A stretch of DNA of 28,482 nucleotides from NCBI GenBank assembly GCA_945867255.1, contig CAMBHV010000002.1, positions 1 to 28,482 on the forward strand, read 5' to 3'. Every line of letters begins with the position of its first letter. Position 1 is the stretch's first letter. Of this stretch, positions 1-7,753 are shown piece after piece. The notes beneath the pieces were generated by a model. It ran no database searches. It was not told the DNA's origin and saw only the letters and a list, made by a program, of their open reading frames with translations. This DNA comes from an uncultured Clostridia bacterium. Lineage in GTDB: Bacteria; Bacillota; Clostridia; Oscillospirales; Ruminococcaceae. The position numbers and the translations under genes are program-made.

Positions 1-1054
1 CACCGTATACGATTTCCAGAGTGTCTACGCCAATCACTTTTTTGTCCGGAAATATGGCGGCCAGCTGTTCCAGCGCCAGCGCGTCATGCTCGTCTCCGAA
101 TTGCGGCACAATGACACCGTTGTTCACAATAAGAAAGTTTAGATAAGATGCCGGACAAACCTCGCCTTCTTCCCGCGGAAAGGAACCTTCGGCTACATCA
201 ATGTCAAAATCTTTCCCAATACGAACAGGTATTTTCGGTAAGCAGATTTTATGTACTGTCAACCGGCGGCCTTTGGCATCTGTCATGGCACAAAGTGCGG
301 CATAACTTTCCTGTGCCACCCGGTAAAAAGGATGATGAGGGTCTTCCGTCCAGATACAGGCGACTTCTCCGGGGCGCACAAAGCAGGCAACATCATCTAC
401 GTGGCCATTGGTTTCGTCTGGGTCGATACCATCTTTTAGCCACAGCACTTTCTGCGCACCAAGATATTCACACAACATGTGTTCGATTTCGGCTTTGCTC
501 AGTTTTGGGTTGCGCCCCGGGCTCAACAGGCACATTTCTGTTGTCAGCACAGTGCCTTCGCCATCCACATGGAAAGAACCTCCCTCCAGCACAAAACCGT
601 TCGGCCGGTAGGAATCCACCCGTTCAATCTCACATATCTTGCGTGCCAGAGCAGCATCTTTATCCCATGGGAAATAAGCGCCGTCATATAACCCGCCCCA
701 GGCGTTGAATTCCCAATCTACCGCACGCGTTTCGCCTGCTGCGTTTTTTAAAAAGGTAGGGCCGCTGTCACGAACCCACGCATCATTGCTGGAAAGTTCC
801 ACGACCCGCACATCGCTGGGAAGTTTTGCACGGCAGTTTTCATATTGAGCACAAGAGACGCCCATGGTCACCGGGGCAAACTGTGCCACTGCCTTGGCAA
901 CACGTACATAGGCAGCTTGCGCAGGTTTGGCGCCATCGCGCCAGTTATCGGTTCGTTCGGGCCACAACATCCAAACCTGCTGAATGGGTGAAAACTCTGC
1001 CGGCATGAAAAAACCGTCCTGCCTTGGGGTGGTGCCCGAGAGGCGCATAGCCAT
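1..1054 (-). CDS. aguA: Agmatine deiminase, 3' end cut by window
   Basis: Hydrolyses agmatine to N-carbamoylputrescine and ammonia (guanidine-modifying/PPAD superfamily, cytoplasmic). The 351 residues in view run from an ATG at 1054 (second in-frame ATG at 1048) behind AAAGGATG to the window edge. Visible family signatures are WMLWPER near the start, NDAWVRDSGP, the acid in EGGSF (E157), and NGHVDD with H218 and D220; the numbering agrees with that usually quoted for the catalytic residues of the family. The nucleophilic Cys (expected around 357, in GGGNIHC) lies just beyond the edge and cannot be checked. It is divergent from pyrB and has its own promoter at 1124-1152. No agmatine/putrescine antiporter is in view, although the YfcC-family carrier at 3044 could be a physiological partner; that is only inference. 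Confidence 0.95.
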   Translation of the reverse strand, partial: MAMRLSGTTPRQDGFFMPAEFSPIQQVWMLWPERTDNWRDGAKPAQAAYVRVAKAVAQFAPVTMGVSCAQYENCRAKLPSDVRVVELSSNDAWVRDSGPTFLKNAAGETRAVDWEFNAWGGLYDGAYFPWDKDAALARKICEIERVDSYRPNGFVLEGGSFHVDGEGTVLTTEMCLLSPGRNPKLSKAEIEHMLCEYLGAQKVLWLKDGIDPDETNGHVDDVACFVRPGEVACIWTEDPHHPFYRVAQESYAALCAMTDAKGRRLTVHKICLPKIPVRIGKDFDIDVAEGSFPREEGEVCPASYLNFLIVNNGVIVPQFGDEHDALALEQLAAIFPDKKVIGVDTLEIVYG

Positions 1055-1123
1055 GATACAAACATCCTTTCTCTTTGTATTTTTACACAGGTGCGTTGTT
1101 GCGTGTATGTTTGTGTTTTTGCC

Positions 1124-1152
1124 ATTATACGGAACCGTTCAGGCAAAGTCAA
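1124..1152 (-). promoter_or_regulatory. Sigma-A promoter of aguA
   Basis: Reading the minus strand, TTGACT (1152-1147), a 17-bp spacer and a perfect TATAAT (1129-1124). The start would be near 1117, giving a 5' leader of about 60 nt before the ATG at 1054. Confidence 0.8.
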
Positions 1153-1222
1153 GGCAGGCAACATGGAAACAGATAAATATACAGGAATGGTAAAAACGGC
1201 ACCAAAAACAAAGGCCCTTTTC

Positions 1223-1264
1223 TTACTTTTTTTGCACGTTTCGCGCAAAAGTGCCAAAAAGTAA
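1223..1264. repeat. Inverted repeat between aguA and pyrB
   Basis: TTACTTTTT (1223-1231) pairs with AAAAAGTAA (1256-1264) and inside it GCAC (1234-1237) with GTGC (1251-1254). It lies upstream of both divergent promoters, so it is more likely a protein-binding dyad or boundary element than a terminator. No U-tract-type terminator geometry fits well. Confidence 0.4.
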
Positions 1265-1273
1265 AATTTCATC

Positions 1274-1302
1274 TTGCAAGTTGATGAACAAGCCTGTATG
1301 AT
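1274..1302 (+). promoter_or_regulatory. Sigma-A promoter of pyrBI
   Basis: TTGCAA (1274-1279), 17-bp spacer, TATGAT (1297-1302). The leader to the GTG start at 1360 is only about 50 nt and contains a small GCGGG/CCCGC hairpin (about 1321-1335) just before the AAAGGAGG site. I see no PyrR-type attenuator. Confidence 0.7.
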
Positions 1303-1359
1303 ATTACACGATAAAGAACTGCGGGGTCTTCCCGCGCAATACAAAAGGAGGCTAAACCA

Positions 1360-2271
1360 GTGAAAAAATTGATCAGCCCGCTTGACCTTTCTACCGGCGA
1401 GATCGATGAAATCATCGCTTTGGCAGACAGAATTATGGAAAATCCTTCTGCATTTGCCCACAAATGTGATGGCAAGATCCTTGCGACACTGTTTTTTGAA
1501 CCCAGTACCCGAACCCGTTTGAGCTTTGAAGCAGCAATGCTTAGTTTAGGCGGCAAGGTGCTGGGTTTTTCTTCGGCTAATTCCTCCAGTGCCGCTAAAG
1601 GCGAAAGCGTAGCCGATACCGTGCGTACGGTAGAGTGCTATGCTGACATCATTGCCATGCGTCATCCCAAGGAAGGTGCTGCTACTGTTGCGGCCTCCAA
1701 GGTGGAATGCCCGCTGATCAACGCCGGCGATGGCGGCCATCAGCACCCCACCCAGACCCTGACGGACCTGCTTACCATTCACCGTGAGAAAGGCCGGCTG
1801 GACAATTTGACCGTGGGCCTTTGCGGCGACTTGAAATTTGGCCGCACAGTGCACTCTCTGATCCGCGCTATGATGCGCTATCAGAATATCAAATTTATCC
1901 TGGTCAGCCCGAAAGAGTTGCAGGTTCCCGATTATATCCGCGATGACCTCGTAAACGGCGGCTTTGACTTTGAAGAGGTGGAGCGCCTGGAAGATGCCAT
2001 CGGCGCCATGGATATTCTCTATATGACACGTGTACAGCGGGAACGCTTCTTCAACGAAGAAGACTATATCCGCCTGCGCGACAGCTATATCCTGGATGCA
2101 GAAAAAATGACGATGGCTAAATCTGATATGATCGTGATGCACCCGTTGCCCCGTGTGAACGAGATTTCCACCGAAGTGGATAGCGACCCCCGTGCAGCGT
2201 ATTTCCGTCAGGCCCGGTGCGGCAAATTTGTGCGCATGGCCCTTATCATGAAGATGCTGGAGGTAGAGTGA
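1360..2271 (+). CDS. pyrB: Aspartate carbamoyltransferase, catalytic chain
   Basis: Catalyses carbamoyl phosphate + L-aspartate to N-carbamoyl-L-aspartate, the committed step of pyrimidine synthesis. The 303-aa length is typical. Visible motifs are the carbamoyl-phosphate loop STRTR (49-53) followed by LSFE, the mobile loop KGES (80-83), HPTQ (129-132) and HPLPR (261-265). The start is GTG at 1360, set by AAAGGAGG at 1344-1352. The stop is followed after one base by the pyrI ATG, and a GGAGG for pyrI lies inside the pyrB end, so the two chains are probably translationally coupled, giving a pyrB/pyrI holoenzyme of the class allosterically controlled by nucleotides. Confidence 0.97.
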   Translation: MKKLISPLDLSTGEIDEIIALADRIMENPSAFAHKCDGKILATLFFEPSTRTRLSFEAAMLSLGGKVLGFSSANSSSAAKGESVADTVRTVECYADIIAMRHPKEGAATVAASKVECPLINAGDGGHQHPTQTLTDLLTIHREKGRLDNLTVGLCGDLKFGRTVHSLIRAMMRYQNIKFILVSPKELQVPDYIRDDLVNGGFDFEEVERLEDAIGAMDILYMTRVQRERFFNEEDYIRLRDSYILDAEKMTMAKSDMIVMHPLPRVNEISTEVDSDPRAAYFRQARCGKFVRMALIMKMLEVE

Positions 2272-2272
2272 G

Positions 2273-2698
2273 ATGCTGAATATCGACAGTTTGGAAAAAG
2301 GCCTTGTGATCGACCATATTCAGGCCGGAAAAAGCATGGAGATCTATCGCGTTCTGGAGCTGGATAAACTGGATTGCAGCGTGGCTATCATCAAAAATGC
2401 ACGTTCTAAGAAAACTGAGCGCAAGGACATTATTAAAATTGAAGATCGCATCGATATCGATTTGGATGTATTGGGCTTTATTGATCCGCACATCACCGTG
2501 AATATTATCGATGGCGGCCAGATCATTGAGAAAAAGCAGATGAAACTGCCTGAGCGTGTGACTAATGTAGTGAAGTGCAAGAATCCCCGCTGCATTACCA
2601 GCGTAGAGCAGGAACTGGATCAGGTGTTCTGCCTGACCAACCCGGAGAAGGCGCAGTACCGCTGCCTGTATTGTGAGCAGGAGTATGCCCGCAAGTAA
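2273..2698 (+). CDS. pyrI: Aspartate carbamoyltransferase, regulatory chain
   Basis: Regulatory subunit that binds nucleotides in its N-terminal domain and contacts the PyrB trimer through a zinc domain. The 141-aa protein opens with the nucleotide-domain pattern GLVIDHIQAGK (10-20) and ends with a four-cysteine zinc site: C102, C107, C131, C134 (spacing C-x4-C ... C-x2-C). It is close to the usual length of about 150. It follows pyrB by one base and is closed by a strong terminator at 2721, so pyrBI forms a two-gene unit here without the other pyr genes. Confidence 0.96.
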   Translation: MLNIDSLEKGLVIDHIQAGKSMEIYRVLELDKLDCSVAIIKNARSKKTERKDIIKIEDRIDIDLDVLGFIDPHITVNIIDGGQIIEKKQMKLPERVTNVVKCKNPRCITSVEQELDQVFCLTNPEKAQYRCLYCEQEYARK

Positions 2699-2720
2699 AA
2701 TGCGGAAATAAACACAGTTG

Positions 2721-2774
2721 GCCCCGCCCTTCGTGCAGAAAGCTTGGTTTTCTGCATGGAGGGCGGGGCTTTTA
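2721..2774 (+). terminator. Terminator of pyrBI
   Basis: GCCCCGCCCT (2721-2730) pairs with AGGGCGGGGC (2760-2769). An inner TGCAGAAA/TTTCTGCA stem extends the hairpin, and TTTT follows. Confidence 0.9.
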
Positions 2775-2830
2775 TGGTAATAAGCCAGCCCTTTGTAGCG
2801 ATACATAGGGGAGGATACAAGTAAGAGAGC

Positions 2831-2846
2831 ATGCAAACGCTTTCTG
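2831..2846 (+). promoter_or_regulatory. Possible cre (CcpA) site
   Basis: ATGCAAACGCTTTCTG matches the degenerate Firmicutes cre pattern WTGNAANCGNWNNCWW at all but the last base. It lies about 90 bp before the -35 box of the YfcC-family gene. A single match to a loose consensus is weak; whether this organism uses CcpA is unknown. Confidence 0.25.
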
Positions 2847-2937
2847 CAGAAATAAAACATATTAAAAAGAGATTTTTGCAAAACGTCAAAAAACGAACAC
2901 AATATTTATAACAAACACTGAAAAATTGCCTTTGGGG

Positions 2938-2966
2938 TTGACGAAAACTAGAGGAGGTCTTATTCT
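2938..2966 (+). promoter_or_regulatory. Promoter of the YfcC-family carrier
   Basis: TTGACG (2938-2943), 17-bp spacer, TATTCT (2961-2966). The start would fall near 2973, directly in front of the leader hairpins. Confidence 0.55.
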
Positions 2967-2978
2967 ATATATGACGTT

Positions 2979-3020
2979 ATAATACGACCCAGAACGTCGC
3001 ATTATGGCCCTTTCGAGGGC
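2979..3020 (+). promoter_or_regulatory. Structured leader before the YfcC-family gene
   Basis: Two adjacent hairpins lie between the promoter and the ribosome site. The first is ATAATACGAC (2979-2988) with GTCGCATTAT (2996-3005), one mismatch in ten. The second is GCCCT-TTCG-AGGGC (3007-3020). AAGGAGGG follows at 3030. Position at or after the start site fits either an operator dyad or RNA structure. I do not recognise a known riboswitch. Confidence 0.45.
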
Positions 3021-3043
3021 AAACCTTTTAAGGAGGGTATCTC

Positions 3044-4471
3044 ATGCTGAAAAAGAAGAAAAAATTTGAGCTGCCCCATGTCTATACGATCGCGTTTTTG
3101 CTGATTATCCTGTTCGCGATTCTGACATGGATCGTTCCTTCCGGCCAGTTCGAGAGAACGGAAATGGAAACGGCGGCCGGCACACGTGAAGTGGCCGTGG
3201 CAGGTACGTATCAGGAAGTGCCCAAAATAGATGAAGAGGGCAATGATCTTCGTCAGGGCCTTGGCGCAATTTTGATGGCACCCACCCGCGGCATTCAGGG
3301 CGCCAGCGATGTAGTTGCGTTTGTTCTGCTGATTGGTGGCTCCTTTGCCATCCTTACCAAAACCAATGCAATCAATGCGGGCATGAGCCGTGTTATCAAG
3401 AAGCTGAAAGGAAAGGATATCCTTCTGATTCCCGATGTGATGGTGCTGTTCAGCATTGGTGGTACATCCTTCGGTATGTCGGAAGAAGCGCTTCCGTTTT
3501 ATGCGATTTTCCTGCCCATCATCATGAGCTTGGGATATGACTCCATGACGGCATTCATGGTATGTTTCCTTGGACCTCAGATGGGTTATATCGGTTCTAC
3601 GGTGAACCCCTTCAACGTGCTGATTGCGCAGGGCGTTGCTGGCATTCAGGGCAACCCCCAGCTGTGGTTCCGCTTCATTCAGTATGCAGTATTCACCATT
3701 ATCGGCATTGCCTGGGTTATGATGTATGCCCGCAAGGTGAAAAAGAACCCGCAGAGCTCTATTACTTATCAGGACGATTTCGCAAAACGTGAAGAGTTTG
3801 CCGTGGAAGGCGTGAATGCGGATATGCCCTTCACGCTTCGCCAGAAACTGGTTCTTATTGTATTTGCTGTTGGTATGGGCGTTATTGTATGGGGCCTTGT
3901 TACCAAGGGCTGGTACATGGACGAAATCAGCATGGTGTTCCTGGCTATTGGCCTTCTGTCTGGTATTGTGGGCGGCCTTGGCGAAAAGGAAATGGCTGAA
4001 GAGTTCGTGAAAGGTATGTCGGACTTCGTGTATGCCGCTGTTATCATCGGTATTGCGCGTGGTATCCTGGTTGTGGCCGAAGGCGGCATGATCATCGATA
4101 CCATTCTGAACGCACTTGCCAATCTGCTGGCGGGCGTGCCCACTGCAGTGTTCACTACCATGATGTATTTTGCACAGGCGTTCCTGAGCATTCTGGTACC
4201 GTCTTCTTCTGGCCTGGCCGCGCTGACGATGCCGGTTATGGCTCCGCTGACGGACTTGATGGGCGTCAACACCGAAGCGTCCGTTACGGCACTGTGCATT
4301 GCCAACCAGACTATGAACACCATCAGCCCCACCGCAGGCATGACGGTTGCCGGCCTTGCTGTGTGCAAGATCAGCTTCCCGCAGTGGTGGAAGACCTGCT
4401 GGAAATTTATGATCGTGGTTGTTGTAGTAGGCCTTGTGTTTACTGCAATCTCCGGTATGTTGCCGGCCTGA
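3044..4471 (+). CDS. YfcC-family (DcuC-like) membrane carrier
   Basis: A 475-aa integral membrane protein with about 12 hydrophobic segments. It opens with a Lys-rich cytoplasmic start followed by TM1 (about 14-33) ending in WIVPSGQF, a hallmark of the YfcC/C4-dicarboxylate-carrier-like family. Other family-like stretches are GGTSFGMSEEALPFY and a late VPSSSGLAALTMPVMAPL and ISPTAGM. Members are annotated as putative basic-amino-acid antiporters or short-chain organic-acid carriers; the substrate cannot be read from sequence. The start is ATG at 3044 with AAGGAGGG seven bases upstream. It is a single-gene unit with its own promoter, leader hairpins and terminator. Nearness to agmatine deiminase makes a basic-amino-acid/amine substrate tempting, but pyrBI lies between and has its own terminator. 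Confidence 0.85.
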   Translation: MLKKKKKFELPHVYTIAFLLIILFAILTWIVPSGQFERTEMETAAGTREVAVAGTYQEVPKIDEEGNDLRQGLGAILMAPTRGIQGASDVVAFVLLIGGSFAILTKTNAINAGMSRVIKKLKGKDILLIPDVMVLFSIGGTSFGMSEEALPFYAIFLPIIMSLGYDSMTAFMVCFLGPQMGYIGSTVNPFNVLIAQGVAGIQGNPQLWFRFIQYAVFTIIGIAWVMMYARKVKKNPQSSITYQDDFAKREEFAVEGVNADMPFTLRQKLVLIVFAVGMGVIVWGLVTKGWYMDEISMVFLAIGLLSGIVGGLGEKEMAEEFVKGMSDFVYAAVIIGIARGILVVAEGGMIIDTILNALANLLAGVPTAVFTTMMYFAQAFLSILVPSSSGLAALTMPVMAPLTDLMGVNTEASVTALCIANQTMNTISPTAGMTVAGLAVCKISFPQWWKTCWKFMIVVVVVGLVFTAISGMLPA

Positions 4472-4500
4472 TAGAATTTCTATCTTCTCACAAAAAGAAA

Positions 4501-4531
4501 GCCCTCGGGTTCATGTGCCCGAGGGCTTTTT
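4501..4531 (+). terminator. Terminator after the YfcC-family gene
   Basis: GCCCTCGGG (4501-4509) pairs perfectly with CCCGAGGGC (4518-4526), followed by TTTTT. An A-rich run before the stem could let it act in both directions. Confidence 0.92.
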
Positions 4532-5006
4532 GTATGCAGGAGGAGAGTAAGTATGAGACGGGTGCACATGAGCCTTGTCGCCACATAGAAACCATCCAAA
4601 GTGGGCAGAAGCCAAGCGCAAGGTATGGGCTGAAGGATATAATATGGGGTATACCACCGAGTGGCAGTGTTATTACCAAGGCTAGAATAAAAATAGAATT
4701 GCTGCTGGGAATGAGCACCGTTTATAAAAAGGATACAAACTTTTATGCAGAGGAAAAAGAAATGGAGATGGCCTGCGCGGGGTGCTGGTTTTTTATGTGC
4801 CCAAACCCATAGGGTTCTTACGAAGTGCTTTTGGCATCGAGTATGAACCTGGGGGAAGGACGAAAGCGGGGGACAATTCCTGCATGTTCAGGCTTGTGAT
4901 TGTGCCAAAGTATACAATTACGATGTGCTCTTCGGAAAATTGGCTTTTATGAGAGGAATAAAGAGTTGTGGGGCAGCCTGGCGATATGCCGGATTCGGCC
5001 CGGCTC
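4532..5006. other. Gene-poor stretch, possible gene remnant
   Basis: No convincing gene. Around 4565-4680 one plus-strand frame reads 38 residues between stops without a start codon, with a gene-like composition (KWAEAKRKVWAEGYNMGY, then TTEWQCYYQG). This may be a decayed fragment. I recognise no family. A longer frame across 4294-4812 is a shadow of the carrier gene. Confidence 0.3.
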
Positions 5007-5043
5007 TTGTGTTTTTGGGAAAAATTGCGTATAATTTACGCAA
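5007..5043 (+). promoter_or_regulatory. lacI-type gene promoter with overlapping dyad
   Basis: TTGTGT (5007-5012), 17-bp spacer, TATAAT (5030-5035). The -10 box sits inside a perfect inverted repeat, TTGCGTATAATTTACGCAA (5025-5043; 7-bp arms, 5-bp centre). A repressor bound here would block the promoter, so autoregulation by the downstream gene is a reasonable inference. Confidence 0.65.
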
Positions 5044-5060
5044 AGAAAGCAGGTGAACAT

Positions 5061-6104
5061 ATGGCCACATTGAAGGATATTTCTGCGGTTACGGGCATCT
5101 CTGTTTCCACGATCTCGCGTGTGCTGAACCGGGATGAAACGATCAGTGTGTCTGCCCAAACACAGGCACGCATTTTTTCCGTTGCGCAGGAACTGGGGTA
5201 TGTTCCCACCCGCCGCAGGGTCCGCCCGGAAGGAAGCAGGCATGCTGCAACAAGCCTTAAGATGGGCATTGCACAGATGTTTGAGCCCGAAAGAGTCCTG
5301 CAGGACCCATATTATCTATATATGAAAAACGAGCTGGAAAAGGAATGCTTTGAACAGGGAATAGAGACCACTACGCTGTTCCGCAATGAGGAAGGCCTGT
5401 TTCAGGCACCGGGCGGAGGTGCGCTGGACGGTATATTTGCCATTGGCAGCTTTACGCGGGAAGAGATCGACAGTTTTGAACGATATACCCCGCATGTAGT
5501 ATTTGTGGATTCCACCCCGGATGACGAGCACTATTATGCGGTGGTGCCCAATTTTCATTTGGGGTTGCGCCAGGCAATGAGCCGCTTTTTGGAGACGGGC
5601 CACAGGCGGATTGCCTTTTTGGGCAGCCACTATACACTTCAGGGCACACATGACTGGCTGCTGGATGCCCGCCTGTATTACTTTCGAAATATTTTGCAGG
5701 CGAAAGGCATTTATGATGAGGCGCTGGTGTGGGATTGCGGCATGACTTCGCCAGAAGCATATCAGGTGCTGTCCGGAGCGCTGCGCGCCAATAAGGCCCG
5801 GCCTGACGCACTGTTTCTGTCTTCCGATGCCATGGTGCAGGGGGCTTTGCGTGCGCTGGAGGAAGCCGGGCTGAAGATTCCACAGGACATCAGCATCATC
5901 GCCTTCAATGACACTTCGTTGTCGCAGAATGCTGTGCCGCCACTGTCCTCCATTCGTGTCTTACAGCATGAGCTGGCGTTTTCTGCATTGCACGCTATGC
6001 ATCTGTGCCGCGAAAATCATCCAAATCCATGCAAAACAGTGGTGCCCACTTTATATATGGAACGAGGAAGTGTGATTGCTCGGAATACGGCGCCAGCCGT
6101 TTAA
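5061..6104 (+). CDS. LacI/GalR-family transcriptional regulator
   Basis: A 347-aa repressor-type protein. The N-terminal helix-turn-helix plus hinge (TLKDISAVTGISVSTISRVL, about residues 3-22, then LGYVPTRRR) is followed by a periplasmic-binding-protein-like effector domain (about 60-340; GIFAIGSFT, RRIAFLG, DALFLSSDAMVQGALRALEEAG and ISIIAFNDT are characteristic). The start is placed at ATG 5061 because MATLKDI is the usual family start and AAGCAGGTG precedes it. A longer frame from 4968 would run through the promoter. It lies immediately upstream of, and in the same direction as, the GPH transporter and GH42 beta-galactosidase, so it probably senses a galactoside or its product. It most resembles regulators of galactose/beta-galactoside genes. 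Confidence 0.93.
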   Translation: MATLKDISAVTGISVSTISRVLNRDETISVSAQTQARIFSVAQELGYVPTRRRVRPEGSRHAATSLKMGIAQMFEPERVLQDPYYLYMKNELEKECFEQGIETTTLFRNEEGLFQAPGGGALDGIFAIGSFTREEIDSFERYTPHVVFVDSTPDDEHYYAVVPNFHLGLRQAMSRFLETGHRRIAFLGSHYTLQGTHDWLLDARLYYFRNILQAKGIYDEALVWDCGMTSPEAYQVLSGALRANKARPDALFLSSDAMVQGALRALEEAGLKIPQDISIIAFNDTSLSQNAVPPLSSIRVLQHELAFSALHAMHLCRENHPNPCKTVVPTLYMERGSVIARNTAPAV

Positions 6105-6124
6105 ACCCACAGTGACCTTTTGAA

Positions 6125-6157
6125 TCTCCCGCTGAATGTTTTCGGCGGGAGATTTTT
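6125..6157 (+). terminator. Terminator of the LacI-type gene
   Basis: TCTCCCGC (6125-6132) with GCGGGAGA (6145-6152), extended inward by TGAA/TTCG with one wobble pair, then TTTTT. Confidence 0.9.
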
Positions 6158-6206
6158 GTATGCGCAACAAAGTGGCACAGAGGTTGCATATAGTGGCTAG
6201 ATATAG

Positions 6207-6267
6207 ATTTTAGTAAATTTTGCACAATAAAAGCAGGGTAAAATTTAGTTAAAAATTTTAGTAAAAT
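6207..6267 (+). promoter_or_regulatory. Three TTTA-N-TAAA operator-like palindromes
   Basis: Palindromes centred on 6213 (ATTTTAGTAAATTT), 6248/6249 (TTTAGTTAAA) and 6261 (ATTTTAGTAAAAT, perfect over 13 bp). They lie just upstream of the -35 box of the GPH-GH42 operon. The shared TTTA...TAAA half-sites and position suggest binding sites for a regulator, plausibly the LacI-type protein, though they do not resemble the dyad on its own promoter. Such AT-rich palindromes can arise by chance in AT-rich DNA. Confidence 0.45.
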
Positions 6268-6271
6268 AAGA

Positions 6272-6300
6272 TTGAGGACTGCGTAAAATCATGATATGAT
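6272..6300 (+). promoter_or_regulatory. Sigma-A promoter of the GPH-GH42 operon
   Basis: TTGAGG (6272-6277), 17-bp spacer, TATGAT (6295-6300). Transcription would begin near 6307, which rules out an earlier ATG at 6296 and supports the start at 6362. Confidence 0.7.
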
Positions 6301-6361
6301 GAAAGCAATAAAAAATGCCTGTTTTCCGCTCATTTATCCATTTTTTGAAAGGAAAGGAATC

Positions 6362-7750
6362 ATGAAACAAACTTTGACATGGCGCTCAAAATTGAGTTTT
6401 GGCATGGGTGGTTTTGGAAAAGACCTCATTTATGCCATCGTAAGCACTTATCTGATGAAATATCTGACCGACGTGCGGCTTGTCGATCCGATGTTTGTTG
6501 CGGTGCTTTTTGTGGCCGCCCGCATTTGGGACGCATTCAATGATCCGTTTATGGGTATGGTAGTGGATAACACGCGTTCGCGTTGGGGCAAATTCCGCCC
6601 GTGGATTCTTATTGGCACGCTACTCAATGCGATTGTACTGGTTCTATTGTATTTGGATGTGGACCTGCCTGCCGGCCAGTATGCCGTGTATGTCGGTATC
6701 ATGTATGTGCTGTGGGGTATGACGTATACGATCATGGATATCCCATACTGGAGCATGGTTCCCGCCCTGACGGATGACGAAAATGAACGCAGCCAAGTGA
6801 GCGCCATTCCCCGCTTTTTTGCCAGTATGGCATGGCTTGTAGTGGGAAGCGGCGGCCTGTATATTGTGAAATATTTGGGCGGAGAAGATCAGGTGCTTGG
6901 GTTTTCACGGTTTGCCATTGCGGTTGCGCTGATTTTTGTTGTCACTATTGTGCTTACGGTTACGCAAACTCGGGAGCGTGTGGTGGCTACAAGCGGAACA
7001 GGAGAAAAAACCACTCCGAAACGGATGATTGAAGTTTTGGTGAAAAACGATCAGGTACTGGTGGTGCTGGGCATTGCTCTGTTTTTCAACATGGCATATC
7101 AGCTTTCCAATTCGTTTGCCCTGTACTATTTTGAGTATGTGTGTGGTGTAAAAGAAGCGCTTTATGCCACGTATACCGGTGTGGCCGGTATTGCGCAGAT
7201 GGCTGCGCTGGCTGCGTTTCCCGGCATTTCGAAAAAGATCCGCAAAGGCATCGTATTTGCCGTGTCCTCTCTGCTGCCGGTAGCCGGGTTTGCGGCACTG
7301 CTGGTTGCGGGCTATGTTGCACCCACCAATATCCTGCTGGTGGGGATCTGCAGCGCCATTGTCAATATCGGCATTGGTTTTATGCTGGTGCTTGTCACCG
7401 TGATTCTGGCAGAGGCTGTGGACTACGGGGAGTTTAAGCTTGGCACCCGCAACGAGAGCATTGTATTTTCCACCCAGACATTCGTTGTCAAGTTCGCAGG
7501 GGCATTCAGTGGCTTTATTGCCGCTGCCAGCCTGAACCCCATTGGGTTCGTTCCCAACGAGGTGCAAAGCGCCGGAACCATCATGGGTATGCGTGTCATT
7601 ATGATTGCTTTGCCGGCAGTGCTGTCTGTCCTTTGCCTGGTGGTTTACAAACGCGGTTATCGCCTGAATGACGAGTTCTATCATCATGTGCTGGCCGTGC
7701 TGCGTGGGCAGGAAGCCCGTACGGCCAACGAGGAAGAGAAAGGAGTATAA
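6362..7750 (+). CDS. GPH-family (MelB-like) sugar:cation symporter
   Basis: A 462-aa, roughly 12-helix major-facilitator-type transporter of the glycoside-pentoside-hexuronide:cation symporter family. The N-terminus (KLSFGMGGFGKDLIYAI...TYLMKYLTDV) is the classic GPH opening. DAFNDPFMGMVVDNTRSRWGKFRPWI contains the MelB-type Asp residues used for cation/sugar coupling. A second family-typical stretch is DYGEFKLGTRNESIVFS in the C-terminal half. The start at 6362 has GAAAGGAAAGG upstream and lies inside the predicted transcript. The GH42 gene begins three bases after the stop, so imported beta-galactosides are probably cleaved in the cytoplasm by the next product. Exact sugar cannot be read. 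Confidence 0.93.
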   Translation: MKQTLTWRSKLSFGMGGFGKDLIYAIVSTYLMKYLTDVRLVDPMFVAVLFVAARIWDAFNDPFMGMVVDNTRSRWGKFRPWILIGTLLNAIVLVLLYLDVDLPAGQYAVYVGIMYVLWGMTYTIMDIPYWSMVPALTDDENERSQVSAIPRFFASMAWLVVGSGGLYIVKYLGGEDQVLGFSRFAIAVALIFVVTIVLTVTQTRERVVATSGTGEKTTPKRMIEVLVKNDQVLVVLGIALFFNMAYQLSNSFALYYFEYVCGVKEALYATYTGVAGIAQMAALAAFPGISKKIRKGIVFAVSSLLPVAGFAALLVAGYVAPTNILLVGICSAIVNIGIGFMLVLVTVILAEAVDYGEFKLGTRNESIVFSTQTFVVKFAGAFSGFIAAASLNPIGFVPNEVQSAGTIMGMRVIMIALPAVLSVLCLVVYKRGYRLNDEFYHHVLAVLRGQEARTANEEEKGV

Positions 7751-7753
7751 ACG

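Noticed and set aside
1223..1264. Pyrimidine attenuator (PyrR type) before pyrB
   Set aside because: The dyad is upstream of the pyrB promoter, so it is not in the transcript, and no anti-terminator pair is visible in the short leader.
4294..4812. 172-aa plus-strand frame over the end of the carrier gene
   Set aside because: It overlaps the carrier in another frame, crosses a terminator and has no recognisable domain.
4968..5060. Longer N-terminus for the LacI-type regulator
   Set aside because: The extra 31 residues run through the predicted promoter and dyad; the family start MATLKDI has a better ribosome site at 5061.
6296..6361. Earlier ATG for the GPH transporter
   Set aside because: It overlaps the predicted -10 box, so it would not be on the transcript; GPH proteins begin near KLSFGMGGFGKD as with the 6362 start.
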